Positions 53,639 to 63,544 of a stretch of 64,000 nucleotides of DNA are shown here, in pieces. The notes beneath the pieces are model-generated. The model was not told the DNA's origin. It made no database searches and saw nothing but the letters and a program-made list of their open reading frames with translations. Position 1 is the stretch's first letter. Every line of letters starts with the position of its first letter. Source of the stretch: Flammeovirgaceae bacterium UBA1842 (GTDB taxonomy: Bacteria; Bacteroidota; Bacteroidia; Cytophagales; Cyclobacteriaceae); contig DDIU01000053.1 in the NCBI GenBank assembly GCA_002338655.1, forward strand, positions 98,410 to 162,409, written 5' to 3'. A program made the position numbers and the translations under genes.

Positions 53639-54958
53639 TCAACCACCCTGAACACCAATTTCGCTAACTGGTCTTGGCAATTGAGTCCATACGTCATCAC
53701 CAGGTCTGTCAATTGGCAACTGATCGAGTCTGTCATACCTTCTCATGTCTATCCAACGATGTGCCTCACCAAATAATGAGTACCTTCTATTGTAAAGTAG
53801 TTCATCAACCAATTCACTATCAGTAAGTGCTCCTGTATAATTTCCTAAACCATGGGCACTGGTAATGATACTGAGAGCTGATGCTGCTTCCGTATTGTTC
53901 GTGCCAATATTTGCTTCAGCATAGATAAGAATAAGCTCTTCATTACGTATGATAGGGATGTTTGAAGAAATAGAAGAGTAAATAACTACATCATAGTTGG
54001 AGGTTAAGCCATCTAATGTAGCTGGAGAAGTTCTCATTGCCACTTTATTGATTCTGTCATCTCCAGCTCTTATATCGGTTACATAAGACGGCTGAGCCGC
54101 CAATGCTTCACTTCCGTTAGGTGTTCTATAAACTGGATTTGGGAGATCGGTACCAGCAGCATCATAAAAATGCGATGGACCCATATTTAAACTACCAGCC
54201 AAATCAAAAAAGGAATCACTTAATGCAGATAACGCAGCTGTTTTGTTTCCTCTATAAAGCTCAACTCTGGCTTTTATTGCTCTGTTAAATTGCTTTAAGC
54301 TTTCAAGTTCATCCAGCCCGTTAAAAACGAACCCTTCTGACAAGAAGAATAATGCTTCAGATCCAGCAGTATTCAAATCTGCATAACCAGCATCCAGTAA
54401 GGAAGATATATCACCCAAGGCAGTACTATAATCCTTAAATGGTCCTAAGTTTTCAGGATCACTTACTTCTATTCTAATACCATTTTGATACTGCATATTT
54501 AAAACCAGAAGCAGGCTATAAGCCTGGGTGGTTTTAGCAAAACCAGTAAACCCCTTGAGCTCACTATCAGATAAAGGGTCTGCAGCATTTTGTGCGGCAG
54601 TCATTAATATGTTGGCATCCTTCACCACTTTGTAACGTCCAGCATAAGGTCGTGTTCCATAAAAACCAGCATCATCCAATGTGGCTTCTCCTTTACCTAA
54701 TACCTCGCCAGTATACCTTGGATCAGAGTTAGTAAAGAAGTAGTACTCCCTTCCTATGATACCCAATACGTCATAATAAAACCCCATTTCATCGCGCATT
54801 TCACTCTCTACCCCAGAAACCAAAAGTTGTAATTCGTTTCTTGATGCATTATTCTCAATGGCTATTACACTTGGGTTATTCGGATCTTGTATTTCATCTA
54901 TCTGACATGACAATAATGTCACTAACGATATTATAAATGTATATTTTAATAATTTCAT
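53639..54958 (-). CDS. RagB/SusD family outer-membrane lipoprotein
   Basis: A 439-residue SusD-like lipoprotein that caps the SusC porin and binds its substrate at the cell surface. Lipoprotein signal MKLLKYTFIISLVTLLSC gives the lipid anchor (Cys in LLSC), followed by QIDEIQDPNNPSV. The C-terminal part has the family's ELLYNRRYSLFGEAHRWIDM and RRYDRL. The frame extends by 8 residues, but ATG 54958 matches a signal start. It is 10 bases after the SusC gene on the same strand. No TPR motif or specific substrate clue is visible; small SusD proteins bind glycans or peptides. Confidence 0.92.
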   Translation of the reverse strand: MKLLKYTFIISLVTLLSCQIDEIQDPNNPSVIAIENNASRNELQLLVSGVESEMRDEMGFYYDVLGIIGREYYFFTNSDPRYTGEVLGKGEATLDDAGFYGTRPYAGRYKVVKDANILMTAAQNAADPLSDSELKGFTGFAKTTQAYSLLLVLNMQYQNGIRIEVSDPENLGPFKDYSTALGDISSLLDAGYADLNTAGSEALFFLSEGFVFNGLDELESLKQFNRAIKARVELYRGNKTAALSALSDSFFDLAGSLNMGPSHFYDAAGTDLPNPVYRTPNGSEALAAQPSYVTDIRAGDDRINKVAMRTSPATLDGLTSNYDVVIYSSISSNIPIIRNEELILIYAEANIGTNNTEAASALSIITSAHGLGNYTGALTDSELVDELLYNRRYSLFGEAHRWIDMRRYDRLDQLPIDRPGDDVWTQLPRPVSEIGVQGG

Positions 54959-54968
54959 GTTCTTCTTT

Positions 54969-57929
54969 TTAAAATTTAACAAGTAAATGGAAGTTGTAAT
55001 TCTTTGAAGAAGGGTATTGAGTTACTTCAACACTTGAAGAAAGACCTTTACCACCAAAGTTAGATACCTCTGGATCATAACTTCTATAATCAAAAATATT
55101 GATCAGGTTACGCCCTGAGAATCCTACCTTCACGGAATTCAAAAAATCTCCAATAACAGATTTGGGTAAATTATAGTATAAACCAATTTCCCGCATTCTT
55201 ATATAACTTGCGTCTTCAATGTAGGGTTCTGTATTTGCCCCTAATACGCTTAGTCTATAATCACCATTGCCTAATTGCCCATCAGGATCAAGATCAATCT
55301 TATCATAATCAGGACTGGTTCCCGCCAAATCGGAAAGAAGGGCAGTTAAGTTTATATTATCGCCTCCTTTTTTCCAATGCCATAACATAGACAGTTCAAA
55401 ATTTTTCCAAGTGACACTGTTTAGGAATGATAGGTTAAAATCTGGTTGGGCATCCCCAAAAACAACAAGTCCATCTTCATCTGGATTGGGTCCAACCCCG
55501 ATAATTTCTGTAGGACTATGTCCTTCTTTTATTCTATACTGTCCAAGGAAGTCAGCGAAACCACCAGTAGTAAATGAAGGAACATCTAATCTTGTCACTT
55601 CTGTATTATTCTTCCAATAACTTAACCTACTTTTCCAATTAAGTGTAGAAGTGCTTATCACATTTGCATTTAACCCTATTTCAATACCTTTATTTACCAT
55701 CTCTGCAGCATTTTGAACCTTAGTAGTCTGCCCTGTGGATGCAGGTATTTGAGCTCTTAATAATAAATCTTCCACTGTTTTGACGTAATAAGTAAAATCT
55801 AGGGAAATTTTGTTGTTTAATGCAGTCACATCTATACCTGCCTCAAGTTCTTTTTGTCTTTCAGGGCCTATTTCTTGATTTCCAAGTAAATTACTTACGG
55901 TAAGACCTGAACTACCATTTATATTGACTGGTTCTAATGAGATAAACTTATCACCGAATACAGCAAAATTACCGGCCTCTCCATAGGCAACTCTCATTTT
56001 CAATTGATTAATAGTTGAGATACTCCAAAAAGAAAACTCTGTTAAATTTACAGCAAGTGAAGCCTTAGGGTAATAGTACAACTTGTTAGGGTCACCATTG
56101 TTAGATGATTTATCACCTCTTAAGCCAATCGTAGCTATAATTTGGTCATTTAAATTAACCTCTTCCTGAGCAAAAAAACCTCTATCTTTTTGAATTAACC
56201 TATCTTGTTCTATAGTAACGGAACCTGACTGATCTAAATTAGTCTGCGAACCATTAAGAAAGGTAGCTGTTCCTACAATATTGTCCCTATCGAAGTTTTC
56301 ACCAGTAATTCCAAATTGGGTTCTAAAGGACAGTCCTGAACTGCCAGGGAAAAAATCATGGATTAAAAAAGCGGCCACATTGGTGTTTCTATTAGTGGTA
56401 GTACCCTGAATAGAAACCCCATTAGTTCCATTTCCATCCTTCTGAAATTGTAATGTGTTAGGAAATATAGCATTGGTGACCAATGTGTAATTGTCAATTC
56501 CTCCACGGGCATTTAACCTCAATGACATATTGTCCTTTTTCAACAAAATTGCGTCTAAATTAAGGCCTGTTATTATCCGTTTAACAGATTCATTGTTTGT
56601 TATTAAATCCCGAGTTTGTAAAAAATTGGAAGCAGAATAGGGGTTGTTTGGATAGTTTCCATTTGCATCTGGTAAAAGCTGTGCCCAAGAGGGGGTAGAA
56701 ACAAATGAAACTCCCATGGTTGCCCCTGAGTTGTCATTACTAAATAAACCTCGGTCTGTTGAAGATTCAATATAATTTGTGTTTAAATTAAGTTTAACTC
56801 TATCGGAGAGAGCATTCTCAAGGTTTAATCTAAATGAGCTTTTTTCATAACCTGTATTTTTGACAATAGCGTCATCATTTTTTCTAGTCGCTGCTACGAA
56901 ATAGGTGGTTTTATCACCACCTCCGGTTACTGTTATTCTAGAAGTGGACAACAACCCTTTGTTTCCATATAGTTCATCTTCATAATCAACTAATTTGCCA
57001 GCATTTCTAGCTGCAACAAAGTTTGGAACTTCTGAGGCCCCAAAGCTTGCAGCCACTTTAGTTTCATCCCAGCTTCTTTGACCAAGAGGATTGAGTATTT
57101 GTGTCCAACCTAATGTCTGAGAAAGGCTTATTTGAGCTTTTCCTTGCTGTCCTTTTTTTGTAGTAATGATAATTACCCCACCAGAAGCTCTGGATCCATA
57201 AATGGCTGCTGCAGAGGCGCCTTTCAATATTTCTATTGATTGGATGTCTTCTGGATCAAGGTCGGCTATTCTGTTGGAAGGATTGTCTTGGTTTGATTGG
57301 CTACCTCCACCGGCTGCTTGTGAAACCACATTTAATCCTGCTGAAATAGCAGAGTTGTCGATATATACCCCATCTATAATATAAAGTGGTTCATTTGAAC
57401 CATTGATTGAAGTTAGGCCACGAAGCTTGATGGAAATACCCCCACCTGGCGCTCCTGAATTGGCAGAAATGTTGGCTCCTTTAAATTTACCGTAAAGTGC
57501 ACCATCCATCGTCTGTTGCGTGGCTATTCCCGTTAATTCTGCACCTGATATTGAAGCAACCGAATTCGCCAGGTTAGTTCTCTTTACGGTACTGGCCAAA
57601 CCAGACACAACAACCTCTTGTAGGCTTGTAACATCCTCTGTCATCGTGACATTGAGTGTACTTGAGCTTACGGTAAACTCTTCTGTGACGTATCCCACAA
57701 AAGAAAATTGTAATATTGAACCACTATTAACAGAAATTGAATAATTTCCATTAACAGATGTAATCGTTCCTGTCGAAGACCCTTTGACAACGACATTAAC
57801 TCCAGCTATACCCTCACCACTCAAGGCGTCAGTAACTGTACCAGATACTTTTAATTCCTGTGCCTGCAGTAAAAATCCAGAACACAAGAATAAAATTACC
57901 ATGCAAACAATGCGGTAAACTTTCATCAT
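54969..57929 (-). CDS. SusC/RagA family TonB-dependent outer-membrane transporter
   Basis: A 986-residue TonB-dependent receptor that imports oligosaccharides or peptides. It has a signal (IVCMVILFLCSGFLLQA), an N-terminal carboxypeptidase-regulatory-like domain (VSGTVTDALSGEGIAGVNVV, residues about 25-110), a plug with LYIIDGVYIDN and IQSIEILKGASAAAIYGSRA near 215-245, and a beta-barrel to the C-terminal aromatic residue (FHLLVKF). The SusD gene follows by 10 bases. No sigma or anti-sigma gene is adjacent, so control of the pair is unknown. Two start Met codons (MMKVYR) are equal choices. Confidence 0.95.
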   Translation of the reverse strand: MMKVYRIVCMVILFLCSGFLLQAQELKVSGTVTDALSGEGIAGVNVVVKGSSTGTITSVNGNYSISVNSGSILQFSFVGYVTEEFTVSSSTLNVTMTEDVTSLQEVVVSGLASTVKRTNLANSVASISGAELTGIATQQTMDGALYGKFKGANISANSGAPGGGISIKLRGLTSINGSNEPLYIIDGVYIDNSAISAGLNVVSQAAGGGSQSNQDNPSNRIADLDPEDIQSIEILKGASAAAIYGSRASGGVIIITTKKGQQGKAQISLSQTLGWTQILNPLGQRSWDETKVAASFGASEVPNFVAARNAGKLVDYEDELYGNKGLLSTSRITVTGGGDKTTYFVAATRKNDDAIVKNTGYEKSSFRLNLENALSDRVKLNLNTNYIESSTDRGLFSNDNSGATMGVSFVSTPSWAQLLPDANGNYPNNPYSASNFLQTRDLITNNESVKRIITGLNLDAILLKKDNMSLRLNARGGIDNYTLVTNAIFPNTLQFQKDGNGTNGVSIQGTTTNRNTNVAAFLIHDFFPGSSGLSFRTQFGITGENFDRDNIVGTATFLNGSQTNLDQSGSVTIEQDRLIQKDRGFFAQEEVNLNDQIIATIGLRGDKSSNNGDPNKLYYYPKASLAVNLTEFSFWSISTINQLKMRVAYGEAGNFAVFGDKFISLEPVNINGSSGLTVSNLLGNQEIGPERQKELEAGIDVTALNNKISLDFTYYVKTVEDLLLRAQIPASTGQTTKVQNAAEMVNKGIEIGLNANVISTSTLNWKSRLSYWKNNTEVTRLDVPSFTTGGFADFLGQYRIKEGHSPTEIIGVGPNPDEDGLVVFGDAQPDFNLSFLNSVTWKNFELSMLWHWKKGGDNINLTALLSDLAGTSPDYDKIDLDPDGQLGNGDYRLSVLGANTEPYIEDASYIRMREIGLYYNLPKSVIGDFLNSVKVGFSGRNLINIFDYRSYDPEVSNFGGKGLSSSVEVTQYPSSKNYNFHLLVKF

Positions 57930-58217
57930 AGTTTTAGTTTTAGTTAGTAATAGATTTAAATTTTATTTTCAATGTTATAAGGTGTTTTCTCATAAATTAT
58001 AATATTGACTACCCAATTTAGAGTATTTTATCCCACTAATCAAGTGACTCAATATAAGATATACCTAATTTGTCACGCATAATACGTTAAAAAGTATACT
58101 AATAATTAACACAAATTATATGATTCATTGCATGTCAATGACTTAGCTGGCTTAATAAAACGTCAGACCAATAATTTGATGATTGGAAAAATAAATGAAC
58201 ACTGATTTAAGCTAAAA

Positions 58218-59276
58218 TCATTTCACTACGGCATTCACCCACAAATGGCTATACCAATGCCATTGACCATTTTTATCAGGGACGGTAATCGTATAAAGTG
58301 TTCTTCTTCTATTATTAATGGATATAGAAGGTGATAAGGTGAGCTGTACTATGCCATTTTCCATTTCTTTAACTTCCGTTTTGCACTCGCTGCCCTGTAT
58401 AAAGCATTGAAGCTGATTCAGGAGTAATCCTGTGCCATCAAAAGTAAGTTTCAAAGTAGGGGTTCCAATATCATCGGTAAATTGTGGTGAATTTGGGCTT
58501 TGACTTACAACCCTTAAGGCCTTCATTTTGGCCTTACTTGAAAAATTTTTAATATCGCCAAAGCTTTCTGCCATAGGAAACCTTGGGATTTGCATCATAT
58601 CCGTTCCTTGATCGATTACCCCTGAATTTTGGGCGGCTGCACCCTTAAACCCCAACTTTTTGACAATAGATTTCATTTTAACATCCCATTCCCCATAAGG
58701 GTAGGCAAATACTTGGGGTGTTAGCCCTGTGTTTTCATTGATTAATTGCTGTGATTTCGTGATCTCTTGCTCAAATGCCTCATATCGGTTGGTTTCAGGT
58801 AGGTTTAAAAAATAGGCATGGGAGTGCGTATGGTTCCCTATCTCAATACCCAGTTTAATAGCCGAATTTATATCTTTCCAGTCCATATAATCACCACCAC
58901 CCACTGTTTCAGTATTGATAAATAGGGTAGCGGGGAAGCTATATTTAGTTAAAATCGGCAGTCCATTTTTATAAAAACTTGTATAGCCATCATCAATGGT
59001 AATCACAGCCGTTTTTTGCTTAGGGCCGTTGGTGCTTAAATAGTCAATCGCTGCTGATAGCGTAAGCACTTGAAATCCATTCTCCTTTAAAAATTGGAGA
59101 TGTGCCTTAAAAGTCTCTAGCGCAATATTGGTGGAGGGGTATCGGTTGTCGCCAAATCGGTGATAAACGAAACAGACCACCTCCTTGTCATTGTCAATTA
59201 CCTTCTGTTTTGTTTCTGTTTGTACTCCACAGGCGAGGAGAGTAACACATAATATGGTGGTGAGGTGATAATTCAT
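58218..59276 (-). CDS. Lipoprotein polysaccharide deacetylase (NodB-type)
   Basis: A 352-residue carbohydrate esterase (family CE4) that removes N-acetyl groups from a glycan such as chitin or peptidoglycan. Lipoprotein-like signal MNYHLTTILCVTLLAC (Cys in LLAC). AVITIDDGYTSFYKNGLPIL gives the Asp-Asp pair and IGNHTHSHAYFLNL the HxxxH metal ligands; FAYPYGEWDVK and a late PRFPM block finish the NodB core. The last 90 residues form an extra beta-rich domain. It is 6 bases after the glucosaminidase gene, likely one operon. Confidence 0.9.
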   Translation of the reverse strand: MNYHLTTILCVTLLACGVQTETKQKVIDNDKEVVCFVYHRFGDNRYPSTNIALETFKAHLQFLKENGFQVLTLSAAIDYLSTNGPKQKTAVITIDDGYTSFYKNGLPILTKYSFPATLFINTETVGGGDYMDWKDINSAIKLGIEIGNHTHSHAYFLNLPETNRYEAFEQEITKSQQLINENTGLTPQVFAYPYGEWDVKMKSIVKKLGFKGAAAQNSGVIDQGTDMMQIPRFPMAESFGDIKNFSSKAKMKALRVVSQSPNSPQFTDDIGTPTLKLTFDGTGLLLNQLQCFIQGSECKTEVKEMENGIVQLTLSPSISINNRRRTLYTITVPDKNGQWHWYSHLWVNAVVK

Positions 59277-59282
59277 GCTCCT

Positions 59283-60068
59283 TTACTTTTCAACGAAATA
59301 ACGTGGATCAATGCGGAAGTTGTCGTATTGTGTGAGGTTATTTTGTTTGATAATCGTTTTAAGTTGAGTAATATAATCATGGCCTCTTGCTGAATAATGC
59401 CTCAAATAAGGCAACAGTTGATAGATGTCATCGGTTTCCAGTTTTGCCGCTCTAAACTTGCGGTAGGGGCGCGCCCGACCTAGAGTGACAAAATAATCTT
59501 CGATGGATTGCGACAGGTCATCATATTTTCTTAGGTACACATTATTCCCATCAGCTGCAATGCGAGGCTCATCGGCATTATAGGCCCATATTCCGAAAAG
59601 ATTGTTGGCTTCCCTAAAAAAGCGTGATGACCCCCAGCCACTTTCTACCGCTGCCTGTGCCAAGGCAATACTGTTTGGGTGTGTTGTCATTCTATTTAAA
59701 AGTCCAGCTACATTTTTGGCTTTAAAACGACTGGCTTGAAGTTGATAATAGGTAGAATCCTCTGCTGACCAGTGTTTCTTTTCAGATAACCTTTCGATTT
59801 TCTGTCTTTCAATGGTCAGATGATGTTTGGCTATGAGTATTGCTGGCAAGACAATGGCAATAAACAACTCCTTGGATTTTTCCACAGTGTACCCGTCCAA
59901 AACGGGGACATTGTGGTAAAGCACTGGCCTGACCAGCGAATCTACCACCAGCACAATTTGATCCGTGCTGTTGAGCGTAATGACTTCAGTCTCTAGGACA
60001 GTCTTTTTCTCGTTACAGGCAAGACATAAAAGCAGTAATAACCAACTAAACTTGATTCGGTCTTTCAT
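59283..60068 (-). CDS. Bax/FlgJ-like glucosaminidase lipoprotein
   Basis: A 261-residue peptidoglycan-type N-acetylglucosaminidase (GH73, Bax-like). Lipoprotein signal RIKFSWLLLLLCLAC, with Cys as anchor; the frame has 4 more residues, but ATG 60068 (MKDRIKFS) fits. AQAAVESGWGSSRFFREANN gives the catalytic Glu and LFGIWAYN the conserved tail. It would trim GlcNAc-containing cell-wall glycan. The CE4 deacetylase gene lies 6 bases downstream, so the two act on the same polymer. Confidence 0.9.
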   Translation of the reverse strand: MKDRIKFSWLLLLLCLACNEKKTVLETEVITLNSTDQIVLVVDSLVRPVLYHNVPVLDGYTVEKSKELFIAIVLPAILIAKHHLTIERQKIERLSEKKHWSAEDSTYYQLQASRFKAKNVAGLLNRMTTHPNSIALAQAAVESGWGSSRFFREANNLFGIWAYNADEPRIAADGNNVYLRKYDDLSQSIEDYFVTLGRARPYRKFRAAKLETDDIYQLLPYLRHYSARGHDYITQLKTIIKQNNLTQYDNFRIDPRYFVEK

Positions 60069-60139
60069 AGCGGATAACAAGATATGAAAGTAAGTTGGTA
60101 TTAAAATTAATATTGGACAGAAATGAAATTGTAATGTAA

Positions 60140-62167
60140 TTACATCCCTTTTGCCTCAGCTACTAAGAGTTCATTCCCGTCTTCCAAACCAGCAGCAATA
60201 AAGGCGTCAATTGCTGCATTACGCTCCAAGCCATTTTTAAGCAGCACTCCAAGTGAGATCATAACACCAATCCGTGTACCTACTTTTTTAGCAGCGGTAT
60301 TAAACAATGGCTCCAATTCCTCATAACTGACGTTTTCTGCCAGTTTTGCGATATCTGCACGAGCCGCCTCTAATTTTGCACCTGACAAGTTGGTGTATTT
60401 TTTACTGATTTTTTGGATCTCATTTATAGCACTTCGCTGACCCTGTGCTTGATTATTTTGTGGGTGTGATTGTTGCTTCGCAGGTTCAGGTTTTTGCTTT
60501 GCCCATGAGTCCTTTAAACCGACCGTTTTATTGAAAACCAAATGATCTGCTGAGGTATCTTTATCCAAGGTAAAATATCCCAAACGCTGAAATTGAAATT
60601 TATCACCTAATTTAGCCTCCTGTAGAAAGGGCTCGACATAGGCCGTTTTAATTATTTTTAAAGAGTCAGGGTTGATAAACTCCATGAAGTCCTTGTCTTC
60701 ATGACTATCCGGGGCTTCATCCAGAAACAGGCGATCATATTCCCGAACTTCTGCTTTTATTGCATGCTGAACCGACACCCAATGCAAAGTGCCTTTTACC
60801 TTGCGTGTACTGGCTTCTGTTCCACTTCCTGACCTAGACTCCAAATCGCAGGTACACCGTATTTCGGTAATGTTACCAGCGGTATCTTGTACTACCGATT
60901 CACCTTTGATGATATAGGCACTCTTCAACCGTACTTCATTTCCAATTGTCAAACGGAAAAACTTGTTGCCTGCTTCTTCTTTAAAATCCTCACGCTCTAT
61001 ATATAATTCACGGGAAAAAGGGATTTCGTGCGTTCCAGCATTTTCTGCCTCAGGATTATTCTCAGCCGTTAACATCTCTACTTTGCCTTCAGGATAGTTG
61101 GTAATGATCAATTTGACTGGGTCTAAGACGCCCATTACACGTGTGGCTGTTTTATTTAGGTCTTCCCGAATACAGAATTCCAATAGTGACACGTCAGTAA
61201 CGCTGTCTCTTTTTGAGATGCCTGAAAGGTCACTGAATTTTCTTATCGATGCTGGGGTATATCCTCTACGTCTTAGCCCAGAGATGGTCGGCATTCTTGG
61301 ATCGTCCCAATCCGTTACGGTTTTACTCTGCACCAGTTCAAGTAACTTTCGCTTGCTCATGACAGTATAACTCAAATTACGTCTGGCAAACTCACGCTGC
61401 TTTGGCCTTAATTTTTCCGGGTCAATAATTTGATCTAAAAACCAATCGTATAATTCCCGGTGCGACTTAAACTCAAGCGTACACAAAGAGTGAGATACCT
61501 GCTCGATGTAATCTGACTCACCATGAGCCCAGTCATACATAGGATATATACACCAATCACTACCGGTTCGATGATGTGCTCTGTTTATAATGCGGTAGAG
61601 CAGGGGATCACGCATTAACATATTTGGTGAAGCCATATCGATTTTCGCCCGCAATACATATCTACCCGCCTCAAATTCACCATTTTTCATCTTTTCAAAG
61701 ATTTCCAAATTTTCTTCTACCGACTGGTTTCTATGCGGACTAGCCACTCCTGGAGTAGTTGGGGTTCCCTTTTGTTCTGCTATCGTCTCTGATGATTGGC
61801 CATCTGCGTAGGCTTTATCATTTTTAATCAATGCAATAGCCCAGTCATATAACTGCTGAAAATAATCGGAAGAATAGCATTCCGTATCCCATTTAAAACC
61901 TAGCCATTCGATGTCATTTTTAATGGCGTCCACATATTCTTGTTCTTCCTTATCTGGGTTGGTATCATCAAACCGAAGGTTGACCGGAGCATTGTACTTC
62001 TGACCCAATCCGAAATTTAAGCAAATGGATGCTGCATGGCCGATATGTAAATAGCCGTTGGGTTCAGGGGGAAAACGAAACCTGAGCTGCTCCGTAGACA
62101 ACTCATTTTTTAAATCGTCTTCAATGATCTGTTCAATAAAATTAAGTGATTCCGGTGCTTCAGTCAT
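60140..62167 (-). CDS. glnS: Glutamine--tRNA ligase with C-terminal extension
   Basis: A 675-residue class I synthetase that charges tRNA-Gln. RFPPEPNGYLHIGHAASICL holds the HIGH motif (residues about 40-43) and VMSKRKLLELV near residue 265 the KMSKS-type loop; the GlnRS anticodon domains follow to about 560. E. coli GlnRS has 554 residues; here about 115 extra residues follow (EIQKISKKYTNLSGAKLEAA, then AAKKVGTRIGVMISLGVLLK), a helical region possibly of YqeY type, though I cannot confirm that. A promoter box lies 19 bases upstream. Confidence 0.94.
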   Translation of the reverse strand: MTEAPESLNFIEQIIEDDLKNELSTEQLRFRFPPEPNGYLHIGHAASICLNFGLGQKYNAPVNLRFDDTNPDKEEQEYVDAIKNDIEWLGFKWDTECYSSDYFQQLYDWAIALIKNDKAYADGQSSETIAEQKGTPTTPGVASPHRNQSVEENLEIFEKMKNGEFEAGRYVLRAKIDMASPNMLMRDPLLYRIINRAHHRTGSDWCIYPMYDWAHGESDYIEQVSHSLCTLEFKSHRELYDWFLDQIIDPEKLRPKQREFARRNLSYTVMSKRKLLELVQSKTVTDWDDPRMPTISGLRRRGYTPASIRKFSDLSGISKRDSVTDVSLLEFCIREDLNKTATRVMGVLDPVKLIITNYPEGKVEMLTAENNPEAENAGTHEIPFSRELYIEREDFKEEAGNKFFRLTIGNEVRLKSAYIIKGESVVQDTAGNITEIRCTCDLESRSGSGTEASTRKVKGTLHWVSVQHAIKAEVREYDRLFLDEAPDSHEDKDFMEFINPDSLKIIKTAYVEPFLQEAKLGDKFQFQRLGYFTLDKDTSADHLVFNKTVGLKDSWAKQKPEPAKQQSHPQNNQAQGQRSAINEIQKISKKYTNLSGAKLEAARADIAKLAENVSYEELEPLFNTAAKKVGTRIGVMISLGVLLKNGLERNAAIDAFIAAGLEDGNELLVAEAKGM

Positions 62168-62185
62168 GGATTAGAAATTGAGTCG

Positions 62186-62193
62186 CAAAATTA
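62186..62193 (-). promoter_or_regulatory. Bacteroidota -7 promoter box for glnS
   Basis: Minus-strand TAATTTTG followed by C, 19 bases before the start. GTTG at about 62213-62216 fits a -33 element with a spacer of about 19 bases. Confidence 0.6.
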
Positions 62194-62390
62194 GTGCAAA
62201 TGTGTACAATTACAACATGTGGATTAAGTACATGGTCTATTTTAAGTTGGAGCACATAAGAAAATTTATTTAAAACATTATTGAAAATTTGACCTTTTAC
62301 CAATTAACCCAAGTTGTTTCATAGAGTTCAATTATCAAACTTTACTTTTAAGGAAGATATTTTTAGGAATAATGAATAATATGCTGACTT

Positions 62391-63467
62391 ATGCCATGGA
62401 ATGAATTACGAAATTTAATTGGGGTGATAATAGTTTATCAAGGCCTACAATTTGCTATAAGCCTGATCCTTAATAAAACGGGAAAATTAAGATTTAATGT
62501 GATTTTGGCACTAATACTAATTAGTATATCGCTTAATTTCTTTAACATGTTATTGATTAATTATCAATTGACCTCGATTAATATTGGGCCGTTTTTCGGA
62601 TTGGTTTATGGACCATTATTCTTTTTTTATACTAAGGCCTTAATTTATGCCGATTGGAAATTTAAAAAGTATGAGGCTCTTCATTTCTTGCCCTCACTGT
62701 TGGCAATTATGCTGATAGCTGTGAATCCTGAGTTGTTATATTCTTCAGATATTATATTAATTGTTACCATTGGTATTAGTTTATGTATTGGTACGTATTT
62801 ATACATCTCCTACCGTAAGGTGATGTGGTTTCAACAAAACCTTAAAAATTTAAAATCCAGTATAATGACTGGTAACTTGAATTGGTTGAGATTCTTAATT
62901 ATTTCAACAGCTATAATATTTACAATAGCACTTTGCGAAGCAATCATTTCGCAATACGAATGGCTTGATAATCTTACCATAATTCTACTTTACCTGTTTG
63001 TTCTTTTATTCCTGAATAGGATCAACAATAAGGGCCTTAAACAACCTGAAATTTTCTATGGGATTACCAACCAAGACCTTGTGTTGACCAAAGAAATTGA
63101 GAATAAGTATAGCACATCTAACTTGACAGATTCTGAGGCATTATTATATATAGATAAGCTTTCTAATCATATGTCAACAAAGGAACCCTTCTTACAATTT
63201 GAAATTAGTTTAGAGGATCTGGCCAATCAAACGGATATACCTTCAAGATATTTATCACAAATATTAAATGAACGATTTAATAAAAATTTCTTCGATTTTG
63301 TAAATGGATATAGAATAGAACGAGCTAAAAACTTGCTACTAAATGAAAAACTAAGGATCAATGAAGTAATGTATGATGCAGGGTTTAGTTCAAAGTCTAC
63401 CTTTAATCATGTCTTTAAAAAGGAAGTAGGGTGTACACCCAGCAATTATAGGAGAAATAATAAATAA
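62391..63467 (+). CDS. Membrane AraC-family transcriptional regulator
   Basis: A 358-residue protein with about seven hydrophobic segments (residues 1-215) and an AraC-type helix-turn-helix in the last 100 residues (SLEDLANQTDIPSRYLSQIL, then EVMYDAGFSSKSTFNHVFKK and EVGCTPSNYRRN). It is the third membrane AraC protein in the window and shares the layout of the one at 42653. It likely controls the next gene at 63545, a membrane protein, which follows a terminator-like hairpin. Confidence 0.88.
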   Translation: MPWNELRNLIGVIIVYQGLQFAISLILNKTGKLRFNVILALILISISLNFFNMLLINYQLTSINIGPFFGLVYGPLFFFYTKALIYADWKFKKYEALHFLPSLLAIMLIAVNPELLYSSDIILIVTIGISLCIGTYLYISYRKVMWFQQNLKNLKSSIMTGNLNWLRFLIISTAIIFTIALCEAIISQYEWLDNLTIILLYLFVLLFLNRINNKGLKQPEIFYGITNQDLVLTKEIENKYSTSNLTDSEALLYIDKLSNHMSTKEPFLQFEISLEDLANQTDIPSRYLSQILNERFNKNFFDFVNGYRIERAKNLLLNEKLRINEVMYDAGFSSKSTFNHVFKKEVGCTPSNYRRNNK

Positions 63468-63471
63468 ATAT

Positions 63472-63498
63472 AGTCCGACTTTATGTATTCGGACTTTT
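63472..63498 (+). terminator. Terminator or attenuator after the AraC regulator
   Basis: AGTCCGA / TCGGACT (63472-63478 with 63489-63495), a 10-base loop and four T. It resembles the hairpin after the AraC gene at 42653 in location and core (TCCGA). Confidence 0.65.
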
Positions 63499-63544
63499 AG
63501 ATGTGAGACAGTTGTGAAGTTTACAGGAGAACAACAATAATACA

